A DNA stretch of 64,000 nucleotides from Typha latifolia (GCA_019914945.1 CM034113.1:3514850-3578849); one strand, 5' to 3'. Numbered from the stretch's first letter, positions 20,338 to 32,025 are shown. Numbers and translations: made by a program. The notes: generated by a model from the letters alone, not told the origin.

Positions 20338-21156
20338 AGTTAGGAACTTTTCTTAGTGCATTTGGCATTTATTTTCTTTAAAATAAAATTCCTGTAGTTT
20401 GCATTCGAACACATAAGGGGTCGCATTCGAACACCCTCGCAAACGTCTGTTATTAGGTTTACAAATACGAGAACGCATATTGTGCAATCGAACGCAATCG
20501 AGTGAGTTTGAATGCCCGCGTTCGAACGCCTGTATTGTATTCACACATACAGAGAATTTATTTTGGTGCGTTCGAACGTGATCGACGGGAAAGTTCTAGA
20601 ATTAGGGTTTCATATTATTTTAGGACTTGTTGGCTAGCCTCTATATATGTGGATGGCAGCCAAGTTTATTATGCTATTGGATTATTGAATTCTTCCCTTT
20701 TATCTTCTCTCTAGACTTCTCCCTCCTCCCTCTTCACCAACCTTTGACCTCTACCGTTGGCAAGGCTTCTCCTAACTTATAATCTCCCTCGACTATCGAG
20801 CCACCCCTTTTCTTTGGGATCTCGACCACTTCATTCCCTTCGTCCACATCCCTTAACCACATCCACAATTCACCTTTATCTCCATACCCATCCATAACCC
20901 TAACATCCACTCCACTCGTCACCACCACCATCACCCACGTTATTCCGTGTTTTCGTCCTTGCTACAGTTTGAATATGCAAAGGGCGTAAATACAAAACAG
21001 GTAGTTACGAATCTAACCTAGTTTGTTTCGTAATTTTATGAATACCAAAGAATATTTAATGAATATTTTTGCACTATCGCGCAAACTAATTCCTCTAATA
21101 CATCCAGATTTTGAAGGAATCCTTGTGTAGCCTATCTTTAGTTCGAGAACCTATCA
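20338..21156 (+). repeat. Element C 5' LTR (family C)
   Basis: 819 bp, TGATACACTTAG to GAACCTATCA. It contains a TTCGAACGC-type array at 20400-20585, the GGCTAGCCTCTATATATGTGGATGGCAGCC promoter-like block at 20632-20661, and a C/T-rich leader. Its promoter-like block resembles families A, B and X, but its ends differ. Confidence 0.92.
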
Positions 21157-21158
21157 AG

Positions 21159-21173
21159 TGGTATCAGAGCAGG
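21159..21173 (+). other. Element C primer-binding site, tRNA-Met type
   Basis: TGGTATCAGAGCAGG, 2 bp after the LTR end at 21156. Confidence 0.92.
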
Positions 21174-21184
21174 TGAACCTCAAA

Positions 21185-22690
21185 CCTCCATTAATGGTTG
21201 AAACAAGGAAGATGACATGAACAAGGAGACCTATAGAGAGCACACTGACAAGGGAGGACTCAATGCACGATGACCCTAACCATGAGGTCGATTCCTTTGG
21301 AGCGACCACGGTAGGACCGAGTTAACCAACGTCTAGGAGTGCGAATATGGATGAAATTAGAGGCATATTCCATACATTGATGCATAGAGTTGACTCAATT
21401 CAAAAGGATCACAATGATTTCAAGGAATATGTCAAGAACCAATTTGATTCGTTATCTCCTCGAAGGCGATCGGAGTTCCAAGAAGGACCAGCAGTGGGAC
21501 CCCATTGAACTGATATCCCATAGGTCCAGGTGCGTCATGCGAGTGTCAATGATCCCTTCTTGCCTATGCCCACACATCATTCCCCACCTCCATTGCAAAA
21601 CCCAAGACAGGCAGTGGTGGAACTCGAGAGGCGTGCGGCACTGGCACGCTTCATCGATGAGGAGAATTGACACTATGAGGATGAGGTTGATTCCTGGAGA
21701 TGGTGATGGACGTGCTCGAGGATTTAGAGATGATGATCAACTTGCACAACGGTTTAGACCTGAACCAAGGATCTTTCATGAACCCGACAATGTTATTTAG
21801 GGGAGAACCGCACGCTTGGACTTTCCAAAATTCCAAGGTGGTGATCCAATAGATTAGGTGTTTCAATTTGAACAATATTTTGATTGTCAAGGTATAGCAA
21901 AAGATGCAAAAGTCCGGATGGCAAGCTTTCACCTCTAAGGAATGGCATTGCATTGGTATAGATTGATTCTTCGTGGTGGTGGATTTATCGGATGGGCTGA
22001 ATTTTGTATGAGGATTACTCGCAGATTTGGGACAGTGGCATATGAAGATTTTGCGGCCACATTAGGCAAGATGGTTCAGAGGACAACTGTATTGGAGTAC
22101 CAAGCTAAGTTTGAAAGAGTTAGTAGTCGTTGTGAGCCACCATGGCCTGAACAGACATTGATGAGTACATTTTTATCACGGATGTGGTATGAGATACAAG
22201 CGGATGTTCGTGCTCTATGTCCTTCTACTCTTGAGGAAGCATTTGAGAAGGCTGTGAGGATGGAACAAAAGCATAAGGCTCTAAAGATGGCAGCGAAAAC
22301 AAATTGGGGCAACCGAGAGGGGCAGCTTGCACCTAGATCGTCGGCTAGGAATTCTGCGATTTCAAAAATAGCGGTTGCGAGTACTAGACCACGACCACCT
22401 TTGAGACCTTCTTCCGATATTAGAGTAGGCACAAGACCCCCCATTCGAACTCTCACACCTGCCCAGTTGGAGGAGTGAATAGCGAAGGGCCTTTACTTTT
22501 TATGTGATGAGCATTTTACCCATGGGCATCGGTGTTCTAAATCGATTGAGAGTGTGATGCTTATCGACGGTGTTGATGATAGAGTGTCCAGAGGAGGTCC
22601 ATGAGGAGACCGTTGAGGAGGGTGTGGAGGAAAATATCCAAGTTGAAATATCGATGCATGCATATTCGGGTACTTTCGCTCCGGGGACGT
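21185..22690 (+). pseudogene. Element C gag
   Basis: The best open segment, 21942-22478, encodes the retrotransposon gag core (WAEFCMRITRRFGTVAYEDF, then EYQAKFERVSSRCEPPWPEQ) and ends LTPAQLEE at a stop. The zinc knuckle follows at about 22491-22536 as CDEHFTHGHRC with its first Cys lost. Upstream text from 21200 is frame-broken. Gag would form the virus-like particle. Confidence 0.8.
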
Positions 22691-22691
22691 T

Positions 22692-23237
22692 ATGGGTAGA
22701 TGGAGGAAGCATTATGTGCACATACTCATCGATTCAGGAAGTACACACAACTTTCTAGATGAGAGGTTAGTGAGTAGATTGGGTTTGGATGTCGAGCCAA
22801 CCACGGGATTTGATGTTGCTATTGGAGACGGCACGAAGCTTAGGGCGGAGAGCTTGTGTTGCCGGGTCGGTATACGGGTGCAAGGGCACGATATCATTGT
22901 GGACTTGTATCCATTGGCGCTGCGAGGAGCGGATATCGTCCTTGGTACTCAGTGGTTACAAAGTTTGGGAGCCATCACATTTGATTTTCGGAGCATGTGG
23001 ATGAAATTTAAACAAGGAAACAAAGATGTGCGGCTTGATGGTGTTCGAACTTCGCCGATTCCTACGATGCAGCCTATGATGGGGCTGCCTTGTGCGTACG
23101 ATTTGGCCTATCTTCTTCAGTTAGGACCAGCAGGAGATGAGCCTCAAATGAGTTTAGGTATTACCATTGAATTGTCTAATTTATTATATAATTTTTTTGG
23201 ACTGTTTGAGGAGCAGCAGGAGTTGCCGCCGAGGTGA
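22692..23237 (+). pseudogene. Element C aspartic protease
   Basis: 181 aa open. The N-terminus is frame-shifted relative to gag. The catalytic motif is LIDSGSTHNFL (DSG), followed by VAIGDGTKLRAE, DLYPLALRGADI and LGTQWLQSLGAITFDF, matching the protease of the 12344 element. It continues into the spacer before RT (FEEQQELPPR) and stops there. The core appears intact; the surrounding polyprotein does not. Confidence 0.82.
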
Positions 23238-24235
23238 GCGATGGATCATCGCATAGATATTGTACCCGGGGCTGCACCAACGAACGTGAGGCCATATCCG
23301 TATCCACATGTGCAAAAGGAAGTTATCTCAAAGATGGTAGCCAAGATGTTGGAGCAAGGCCTCATATAACCAAGTCGTAGCTCATACTCATCTCCTGTGC
23401 TATTGGTGCGAAAAAAGGATGGGACATGGCATTATTGTGTCGACTATCGGGCACTAATCGCTATTACTGTTAAGGACCGGTATCCCATTCCGGTTATCGA
23501 GGAGTTATCCGGCGAATGTGCACAAAACTGCATTTCGGACTCCGGACGTGCATTACGAGTTCCGGGTGATTCCTTTTGGTCTCACAAATGCTCTAGCTAC
23601 CTTTCAAGGTCTCATGAATGATATATTTCGGCCTCTCTTGCGAAGGTATGTCTTGGTATTTTTTGACGACATTTTGGTGTATAGCACGATTGAATTGGAG
23701 CATTGTCGACATTTGGAGGATGTGCTGAATTTGTTGAAACAAAACCAATTTGTTGAATGTATGTCTTAGTATTTTTTGACGACATTTTGGTGTATAGCAG
23801 GACTAAATTGGAGCATTGGCGACATTTGGAGTATGTGCTGAATTTGTTGAAGCAAAACCAATTTGTTGAAGGTATGTCTTGGTATTTTTTGACGACATTT
23901 TGGTATATAGCAGGACTTAATTGGAGCATTAGTGACATTTGGAGGATATGTTGAATTTGTTGAAGCAAAACCAATTGAAGATCAAGAAGTCCAAATGTCT
24001 TTGGGGAGTACCACAAGTGGAGTATTTAGGCCACATTATTTCAGCGGATGGTGTAGCGGCGGATCCTTAAAAGGTTGTATGTATGACCGCTCGGCCTATT
24101 CCTACTACTACCACCGGATTGAGAGGAGTTTTGGGGCTAATCTGATATTATCGATGCTTCATCATCGGATATGGCAAGATCGCAGAACCTCTCACTTTTT
24201 GGTTGAAGGACTATTTTAGATAGACGGATGAAGCC
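23238..24235 (+). pseudogene. Element C reverse transcriptase with triplicated active-site segment
   Basis: 23240-23520 gives the fingers ([28 protein letters not shown]). A deletion then removes the first catalytic Asp region (FSKLDLR...). 23518-23769 gives MPFGLTN-like text and [13 protein letters not shown]. From 23647 a 113-bp unit containing this FFDD box is repeated three times, shifting frame each time because 113 is not a multiple of three. The connection domain from about 23975 is degraded. Confidence 0.85.
23647..23985 (+). repeat. 113-bp tandem triplication inside RT
   Basis: Unit starts at 23648, 23761 and 23874 (each at ATGTCTT), period exactly 113 bp, with a few substitutions between copies. 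Each unit covers the FFDD catalytic box and the KQNQ motif that follows it. Confidence 0.93.
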
Positions 24236-24610
24236 ACTTCAGCCTTTGAAAACTCAAAACAGCAATGGCTATGACACCCGCACCAAAGAGTTCATTGTGT
24301 AATGTGATGCGTCGGGTTTTGGCATAGGAGTTGTACTTATGCAAGGAGGACGTCCAATAGCCTTTCTTAGTAAGGCTTTGTCACAAAAATCTCAGCAATT
24401 ATCGACTTATGAGAGAGAGATGTTGGCAATTTTGCATGCGGTAAATAAGTAGAGGCCTTATTTGATCCGTAGACGATTCATTATCCGAACCGATCAAAGA
24501 AGCATTTCCATACTTTATGGGACAGCGCATATACACTCCGGCACAGCAGCGATGGGTCAATAAATTGCTGGGGTATGATTATGAAATCTAATACAAGAAG
24601 GGAACGGAAA
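24236..24610 (+). pseudogene. Element C RNase H
   Basis: Plus-strand text reads CDASGFGIGVVLMQGGRPIA, LSKALSQKSQQLSTYERE and MLAILHAVNK followed by a stop, then a degraded TDQ motif. The catalytic DAS is present. Stops at about 24299 and 24450 break the frame. Confidence 0.82.
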
Positions 24611-25588
24611 ATCGAGTGGTAGATGCACTATCACACCAACCCGATATCGCCGAGCTTGCAGCCTATTCATCTCCTACCTTTCCCTTCCTTGACAAGCTGA
24701 GGTATGCATGTACATCTAACCCAGATATTTTGAGATTGTTGTATAATGTGTTGGATGATCCGGAGCGCCATCCAGAGTTGGAAAATCGAGGCAGTTTGTT
24801 GTTTGATCGTGGATGCATTCAAGTGCCCACAAATGATGGATTGCGACAGAAATTATTGGAGCACTTCCACCATACTCGAGAGGCTGGTCATGAGGGTGTC
24901 TTGAGGACATATAGGAGGATATCTCAAAGTTGCACGTGACCAGGATTGAGACGGGATGTGAGGAGTTTTGTGGTGGTTGACAGATTGAGCAAGTATGCGC
25001 ACTTTTCAGTATTGTCATATCCATTTTCAGCCAAGTTGGTGGCTGAAATTTTTGTTACAAATGTTGCTCAGTTACATGGCAAGCCATGGACGATTGTCTC
25101 CGATCGTGATCGTGTATTTATGAGTAACGTTTGGACTGAATTTTTTGGATTGTAGAGGACTCGATTGAACTTCTGTTTGGCCTACCATCCGCAAATAGAC
25201 GACCAAATCGAGGTGGTCAATCGAGGCATTGAGCAGTACTTGAGATGCTTTGTGGGAGAGATGTTGAGACGATGTTTGGAGTTCTTACCATGGGCAGAGT
25301 GGTCTTATAACACCACCTACCATAGCAGCATTGGCATGACTCCATTTGAGGTGGTGTATGGACGCACGACTTTGACGTTACGTGCTTATGATCTAGTGGC
25401 ATCTACAGATCGGACGGAGGTGGACTTAGCGTTGATGGATAGAGACGACACATTGAGGAGATTGCGTGCTCATCTTAAACTTGCTAAAAATCACATGAAG
25501 CAAGTTTATGATTATAGCCACAGGGAGCAGGAGTTCGACATCAGTAGTTCGGTGTTTGTTAGGGTACAGCCGTATTGACAGGTGACCT
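24611..25588 (+). pseudogene. Element C integrase
   Basis: 24616-24939 has the RH-IN linker and the first half of the HHCC site (HFHHTREAGHEG). A deletion at about 24940-24960 removes the CxxC and the first catalytic Asp, joining directly to VVVDRLSKYAHFSVLSYPFS. The second Asp is in IVSDRDRVF and a Glu in the IDDQIEVVNRG region (usual DGQTEVVN). A stop at 25156 precedes the last part, which keeps PWAEWSYNTTYHSSIGMTPF up to FVRVQPY. The copia insertion interrupts it at 25589 and the text resumes at 35525. Confidence 0.85.
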
Positions 25589-26628
25589 TGAAAAAATCCC
25601 TAGACATAAGTATGTATCAAAATACTAGGCAATGATATCACTCGTTCACTTAAGTAAAAGTTCGTAGAAATATTAAGAACGAAAGCAGAGATGAACGCCA
25701 AGATTTTAACGTGGAAAAACACAAAAGGGAAAAAACCACGGATCCAAACTAGGATCAAAACCAATCACTAGAATAGTAGCAGTTACAAGACTGACTCACA
25801 AAACAACCCATCGATCCAAACGACTTTGTTCCTCTCAGTCTTGATCGCTAGAACCCACGATTCACTACTTCTTGTGATCGAAGTCCAATCTCAATAGCCC
25901 TCGAGATTGATCTTTCGTCTAGATCGCCCTTAAGACGAAAGATTAAATTCTTGTAGATGAGTGGAACCTTGTTCGTTGAAGAGCCGATGTAGCTTCAAGA
26001 AATCTCCTTCAATAATGCTTCTTCAACCACCCTAGAGATAGGGTTTCACAATCCTTATATATGATCTCCAAGATAGAGCCAAATCCAAGTCTTATCCGTA
26101 CTCACGAAAGTCCAATTTTATCAAACTTTGTTGGTGCGTTCGAACGCGGCCCGGGTGCATTCGAACGGCATGACTTGAACTCAAGTTCGTTCGAACGGGC
26201 TCGAGTGCGTTCGAACGCGACAACTTGAATTCTTCAGGTTGCGTTCGAACGCGTTTGTGAACGCAGCTCTCGGTATGTGTGAACACAGTACCCGCGTTCA
26301 AACGCGTTTGTGAACGCAGCTCTCTATCTGTGTGAACGCAGCTCTCTATCTGTGTGAACGCAGATACCCGCGTTCGAACGCGTTTGTGAATGCGGCTCTT
26401 TGTCTGTGTGAACGCAGTACCCGCGTTCGAACGTGTTTGTGAACGCAGCTCTCTGTCTGTGTGAACGCAGATACCCGCGTTCAAACGCGTTTGTGAACGC
26501 GGCTCTCTGTCTGTGTGAACGCAGATTCCGCGTTCGAACGCGTTTGTGAACGCGATGTGAACTCGACGGCTTTTCTCCAATAATCTTGCAATTCTTCAAA
26601 CCAGAGATATTCTAGACTTGTGTAAAGC
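25589..26628 (-). repeat. Copia 3' LTR, start deleted
   Basis: Ends GGGATTTTTTCA at 25589 (minus strand). It contains the TTCGAACGC array at 26130-26560. The upper boundary is a deletion junction near 26628, where LTR text (CTTTACACAAGTCTAG) follows RT text (KLTIFLV) directly. Confidence 0.9.
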
Positions 26629-27240
26629 TCCACTAAAAAAATGGTCAACTTCTCATACCAAGCTCTTGGAGCTTGTTTTAGCCCGTAGAGGGCCTTTTTC
26701 AGTTTAAACACATGAGAAGGAAATTTTTGATCTTCGAACCCCTTTGGTTGTTCCACATAAACATCTTTATTCAGGGTACCATTCAAGAAAGCACTTTTAA
26801 CATCCATTTGAAACAATTTAAATTTTAAGTGACAAGTAATAGCAAGCAGTATACGAATAGATTCTAATCTAGCAACAGGAGCAAATGTCTCATCAAAATC
26901 TATACCCTCAACCTGAGTATATCCCTGTGCTACGAGTCTAGCTTTATTTCGAACTATATTGCCATGTTCATCACTTTTATTCTTGTAAATCCATTTTGTT
27001 CCAATGACGTTCACATTCTTAGGTCTAGGAACTAAATACCAAACATCATTCCTAGAAAATTGCTCTAATTCCTCATGCATAGCATTAACCCAAGAATCGT
27101 CTAACAATGCTTCCTTCACATTTTTAGGTTCAAAAGAAGATGTATAACAAGTAAATGATACCTCACTTTGGATTTGTCGTCTTGTCTTAATTGGTTCATT
27201 TACGTCTCTGATCACTTGTGATAGTGGATGATCTGATTTC
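26629..27240 (-). pseudogene. Copia reverse transcriptase (RVT_2), C-terminus deleted
   Basis: The minus strand carries [40 protein letters not shown], a [11 protein letters not shown] motif with the first catalytic Asp, and [15 protein letters not shown]. The YVDD box that should follow is missing: the sequence runs straight into the LTR. It is open from 27242 to 26481, but the last 50 residues are LTR repeat text. Confidence 0.92.
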
Positions 27241-28550
27241 ACTCTGGCAGATGGTTCCGGTACGTTGCAGTCATCTTTGTTAATTTCAACTTTGTCCTCG
27301 TCCTGATTCGCAATTTCCAGATCAAGCTCCTTTCCTATTTCTTCGTCATATGTATCTGCGAAACAGAAATAGGAGTAGCTTCGATTAAATCAGTCGTGGA
27401 TTCATCTATCATTACATTAGCGAGATTCCATCACGGTAGAAGTGTTAAGATTAAATACTCGTAGGCTCGCTATTATTCGAATATCCTAAGAAGATGCCTT
27501 CATTACTTCTAGTGTCAAATTTAGTCAAATATTCTCGATCACGCAACATATAGCATTTACTACCAAAAATTTGAAAATATTTAACACTAGGTTTCTTACC
27601 TTTCTAGATTTCATATGAAGTCAATTTTGTACCTGTTCTTAGATAAACACGATTTATCACATGTATTGCTGTATTGACTGCCTCTGCCCAAAACCTTTGA
27701 GGAACCTTTTTAGCATGAAGCATAACCCTAGCCATTTTCTGCACAACTCGGTTTTTTCTTTCCACGATCCCGTTCTGTTGTGGAGTTATAAGAGCTAAAA
27801 GTTCATGTTGAATACCAAGAGAATCGCAAAATAAAGAAAAAATTTCATTTTCAAATTCTCTACCATGATCAGAACGAATCCTAACTAGGGTAGTAGATTT
27901 TCAATTCTGCAATTTTAAGCATAGTGATTTAAAAACTTCAAAGGTTTCAGACTTCTCACGTAGAAAGGCAACCCAGGTATATCTGGAGTAATCATCGACC
28001 ATTAAGAAAATATAGCGTTTACCTCCAAGACTTTCCGTTTTTGTTGGACCCATCAAGTCCATGTGAACTAATTGGAGCACACGATCGGTGGTAGCTGCAT
28101 TTACCTTCTTGTGTGAAATCCTAGTTTGTTTTCCAATTTGACACGAACCGCAAACCCTTTTTGACATTTCTTTCATCTTAGGTATTCCTTTTACCACTTC
28201 TTGTTTGGACAGAGTAAATAATTCCTTGTGATTCACATGTCCAAGATGTTGATGCCAAAGATCTGCAATGTCGAAAGAGGTACTGTTACATTTCAGTTTA
28301 TGTGAATTTCCAACAACATAGCAAATATCAGATGTTCTAGATCCATAACATATAACATTACCACCATGATCTAGAATAGTACAATCATTTTTGGAGAATT
28401 TTACCTCATAATCTTCATCACAAAATTGACTGATGCTCAGAAGATTTGCTTTCAAGTCCTTAACATAAAGAACATTTTCAAGAATAGGAACACCTGGAAT
28501 ACTTACCTTTCCTTTACCTATTACCTTGGATGAGTTACCATCTTCGTATC
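27241..28550 (-). pseudogene. Copia integrase
   Basis: 27901-28554 is open (217 aa): a GAG-pre-integrase region, the HHCC site (HQHLGHVNH ... CGSCQIGK), then MDLMGPTKTESLGGKRYIFL and VDDYSRYTWVAFL with the first catalytic Asp. Below 27900 the text continues with a stop and frameshifts: RSDHGREFEN (second Asp), PQQNGIVERKNR (Glu), then GYSNNSE. The three catalytic residues are visible in text but not in one frame. Confidence 0.88.
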
Positions 28551-29037
28551 TCACAACCCCCCTTCATATTTTTCGAGATTAGAAAATAAGGATTTGTCGC
28601 CTGACATATGTCTTGAACAGCCACTGTCTAAATACCACAAGTCAGAATTTAAAGCTTTCAAGGCAGTATGTACAACATAACATTTCAAATCACTTTTCTT
28701 GACCCATATGGCCTTTGTTTTCATCACATAAATAAAAGCACTTCTAGGTTTTTGCAAAAGTTTGCAATGAGGTCGAATATGACCTAGAATGCCGCAATGA
28801 TAGCATGTCGGAACAAACCTTTTTCTACTCACCTTTTGTCGAGGAGTGTGACTAGAGTTTACCTTTGGTACCATCGAAGTTTCACTAGTTTGTAGATTCA
28901 ACTTCAGTTTAGAAACATTCATCCACGATTGCTTTGTAAATACGGTTGATGGCTTCAGGTATTCTTCCTTTTGTATACCTGCAGAAACAAAGACAGCTTT
29001 GTTATTATTTGAATTACTAGTGTATCCAACACCATAC
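28551..29037 (-). pseudogene. Copia gag second zinc knuckle and protease start
   Basis: The open segment 28551-28922 contains CYHCGILGHIRPHC, a CX2CX4HX4C knuckle, followed by the copia protease motif WYLDSGCSRHMSGDKSLFSN with catalytic DSG. It is cut at 29037 by N2 and continues at 33046. Confidence 0.88.
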
Positions 29038-29847
29038 TGATACGATCACGCCTTTTTGGTAAAGGGTCGATCTCTTCCAATTCTTGATCTGGACTAGATC
29101 TGGCACGGAACTTTGAAATAAGATCCCGAACTATTCCGCCGTTGGATCGATGTGAAATTTTGATATGTTGTCGCCCTAGAAAAGAGCTTTCCAAAAAATC
29201 AAGTTTCCGGCGAATTAGATTTGTGGAGCTCGAGAAACCGATGAACGTCAGGATGCTCTGTTTTGGATTCGTGGATGGAGGCACGAGATCCTAGGTAATG
29301 ATGGTTGGTAGAGGACCGGCGTTAATGTGGTGGCACCAGTGAAACGTGATGGTGGAAGGGTTGTGGTTGATGGAAGGTTTAGGGAAAGTGTGGGATAGAT
29401 TGGACGAAGGGGGAGAAGAGGGCCACCCCTAAGGGACTAGGGTGATTAGCCGGACGAGGGAGGTTAGAAGCGGCGTCGCCGGGGATTGAGAGAACGGGAG
29501 CGAATAAGACAAAGGAGGCAAGGCAAAACTCAATCTCAATAATCAATAATAATTTTGGTTGCCCTACACATTCTTTTATAGGCTAACCAACAACTCACAT
29601 TAACCCTAAAACACAATTTTCGCCGACCGTGTTCGAACTCGCCTGACCGCGTTCGAACGCACAGTACATTCTCTTCACCACGTTCACAACCCCGTTCACA
29701 AACCGCATTCGAACTCACTCCACCCGCGTTCGAACGCGACTTACAGAAAACTTATTTTAATGGAAATTAAACACTAAAACATGAAATAAAACACTCTTAA
29801 AGTGAATCCATGCTCGAGACGACGTCGGTGAAGTCCGAATCGTATCA
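29038..29847 (-). repeat. N2 3' LTR (family A)
   Basis: 810 bp, TGATACGATTCGG at 29847 to CGTGATCGTATCA at 29038. It has TTAGCCTATAAAAG at about 29572-29585 and TTCGAACGC sites at 29628-29740. It lacks the inner PBS copy found in the N2 5' LTR. Confidence 0.92.
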
Positions 29848-30288
29848 ATTCACCACGCTTCCGCATCCTTGTTCTCAAGGTTTGAAATTTGGGAAGCGAT
29901 CTTTGAACTCTGACTCAAGCTCCTCCATGGTATGATCTTCTGCATTGGTTCCCCACATATCTGAAGATATAGGAAATGTTGGTGCTGAGAAAGAGGCAAG
30001 CTCACTTGTGTCAGGTTGGCGCGAAAGGGCATCAGCCGCTCGATTCTCGATCAGCAAGTTCCAAGTCAAGCTCGGTCCGATCTGTCGCCGCGAGTCTTTC
30101 GTAGGCACACAAGATAGGGGTAGTGCGACCATAACCGCCTCAAAGGGGTTCATCCTTAGTCGAGCTTGGATACTCGTACTCCAACTAGTCCAAGGTGAAA
30201 TTCGGGTCCATCTACATTGAGTCCACTTGGTCTCGGGTGGTCGAACCAATTGACTCAATGTCAGTTCAGCAATAGAAATCTGGTGCAT
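29848..30288 (-). pseudogene. N2 scrambled pol remnants with integrase-deletion junction
   Basis: Reading the minus strand, integrase C-terminal scraps (MNPFEAV..., then out-of-frame ELDLELADRDE text) are followed by the RNase H-linker (NRAADALSRQPDTSELASFS) and then directly by MEELESEFKDRFPNFKP, the pol terminus. All of integrase that should lie between MEEL and FPNFKP is gone. The same junction occurs in element E at about 41980-42030. Confidence 0.8.
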
Positions 30289-30666
30289 CCGATTGCGCTC
30301 GGGAGGTCGAGTTAGATGCAGTTGGTGGATCCAGATTAGGTTCTCCTAGTGACTCAAGTTAGGTTCAGCTAGCCAAACTGATTGTTGGTTGTGCTCATAA
30401 TCATTCTGCCCACTCCATGGATTAGGATCCGAGTCAAATGTATCCTGGTATAAGCAAACTCGTCTTAAGTCAAGTAGAGGGTTTCGATCATGTCCCTTAT
30501 TTGACTTAACCGAGTCCCGAAGTCCAGAGATGACTCCCACTTGACTTGACCCCTTTGGCTCTTAGGTCCAACCCAACTAATGTCTAGCAATTCCACCTGG
30601 TCAAGCCCAACAATGTAGCCTTCTTGAAATTCTAACCACTTAGAGTCTTCAAAAAATTTGAAATCC

Positions 30667-32025
30667 CTAATCTTTCTCTCTTAGTTCCATCTCCATTAGC
30701 CATTGCCATAGGAGTTGCCTTAGCACGTGGCAGCCTTGGCCGAGTAGTGACCACCTCCGGTAGTTGCTTAAGTAGGGTTCCCGACGGTGTGGCGTAGTCG
30801 GCGGCGATGGAAGGCCGAAGTTGGCCCAAAAAATAAAATCTTCAGGTCCTTCTCTGTCCCGTTGCAGCCATGGCAAGGAGCCTTTGGTCATCCGGAATAC
30901 TACAATAGTTGCTGGTGAGGCCCCTCTTGGGGTGGCGACGGTTGACTGCTGTGGAAGGCTGAGGTTGACAAAAACAAAATCTTCATCTCCTTCTTCATTT
31001 TGTCGTAGCCATGGCAGGGAGCTTTCGATCATTTGGGTGAGAAAATCATTAGCCCACAAGGTCTTTACGAGGCTGTCAAAGGCTGGTGCTGCCGTGGTTG
31101 GAAGATTGCAGCCTTCTCCTTCAAGTTGTAGCTCGGCGGGGAGCTGCAACGTCATCGCCGGTGATGGCACTATCGCAGTCGACTGTCGATTGATCGAGGA
31201 GAATGGTGGAAGGTCACTAGAGGCCATACATGATTTCTTCATAGTTGCTGACTCGTTGTGGTTGCAAATGAAGGTGGTGTAAGGGGGCCCAAGTGCTGGA
31301 ACTTGCGGTTCTGGATCATCTCCCTCACCACTGATGAGGATTCCTGATGAGGAATATCCAGCGGCCACGTGTGGTCTTCCTCCATGCAACAGTGGTTCGC
31401 ACGGTTGTCGACTCGTCGAAGAACTCCGTTCTGACATCAAAAAAACATTTCCAACCGTCGAGCTTGCCAAAGGAAACTGCTGCCTTGAAGCTACACTCTT
31501 CGTCGTTTCTACAGGGATCGGGAATGGTGCAGCCAGCCCTTCATAGTTTGTCGACGAGGTCTCCGGTGCATGGGATGATGTGGAGGTTCCGAGGGCTGCT
31601 ACAATGGTTGAGGATCCCATTGTAGCCGACGGCCGTTTGTTGCAGCTAACCATGGGTCGAGGTGTAGAAGCTCGATCTTGCCTGATAGCCGAACTCTCCC
31701 CAACTTTTGTGATGAACGGGGAGGCCGTGGAGGATGTTGGGTATGTTGCAGAGGGTTCCCCATGCTGCCTTGTGATTGCCCTGCTTGTTGAAGAAGGTTT
31801 CGCCACGCCCGTATTTCCCACAAAGATCTCCATCATCATTTGATTATTGATGGCCATCTGTCTGGAAAGAGACCCCAACACGGCTTGAACGCTAGGTTCT
31901 TCCGTATTCTGATTAGATCGGGCGGTTCCACGGGTGGAAGTCTTTGCAATCGTTTCTCCCTCCTCTATTGGGAGAATCTCTTCTTCATCATCTCGCCGTG
32001 CAGCCATGGATCTGGTTGTCGTCAT
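30667..32025 (-). CDS. N2 ORF: gag N-terminus fused to a protein of unknown function (about 452 aa)
   Basis: Open from MTTTRSMAAR at 32025 (25 bp past the PBS) to a stop at 30667. Residues 1-70 are the family gag start. The rest is rich in Ser, Thr, Pro and Ala and matches no family I recognise. Near residues 330-410 a motif occurs twice: SLPWLRQNEEGDEDFVF and SLPWLQRDREGPEDFIF, suggesting an internal duplication. N1 has a decayed homologue (4301-5755) with clear amino-acid similarity, so the ORF belonged to the family's founder. Compared with N1 the N2 reading appears shifted near its C-terminus. No membrane segment or catalytic motif is obvious. It could be a captured host exon or a fast-evolving element protein. 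Confidence 0.6.
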   Translation of the reverse strand: MTTTRSMAARRDDEEEILPIEEGETIAKTSTRGTARSNQNTEEPSVQAVLGSLSRQMAINNQMMMEIFVGNTGVAKPSSTSRAITRQHGEPSATYPTSSTASPFITKVGESSAIRQDRASTPRPMVSCNKRPSATMGSSTIVAALGTSTSSHAPETSSTNYEGLAAPFPIPVETTKSVASRQQFPLASSTVGNVFLMSERSSSTSRQPCEPLLHGGRPHVAAGYSSSGILISGEGDDPEPQVPALGPPYTTFICNHNESATMKKSCMASSDLPPFSSINRQSTAIVPSPAMTLQLPAELQLEGEGCNLPTTAAPAFDSLVKTLWANDFLTQMIESSLPWLRQNEEGDEDFVFVNLSLPQQSTVATPRGASPATIVVFRMTKGSLPWLQRDREGPEDFIFWANFGLPSPPTTPHRREPYLSNYRRWSLLGQGCHVLRQLLWQWLMEMELREKD

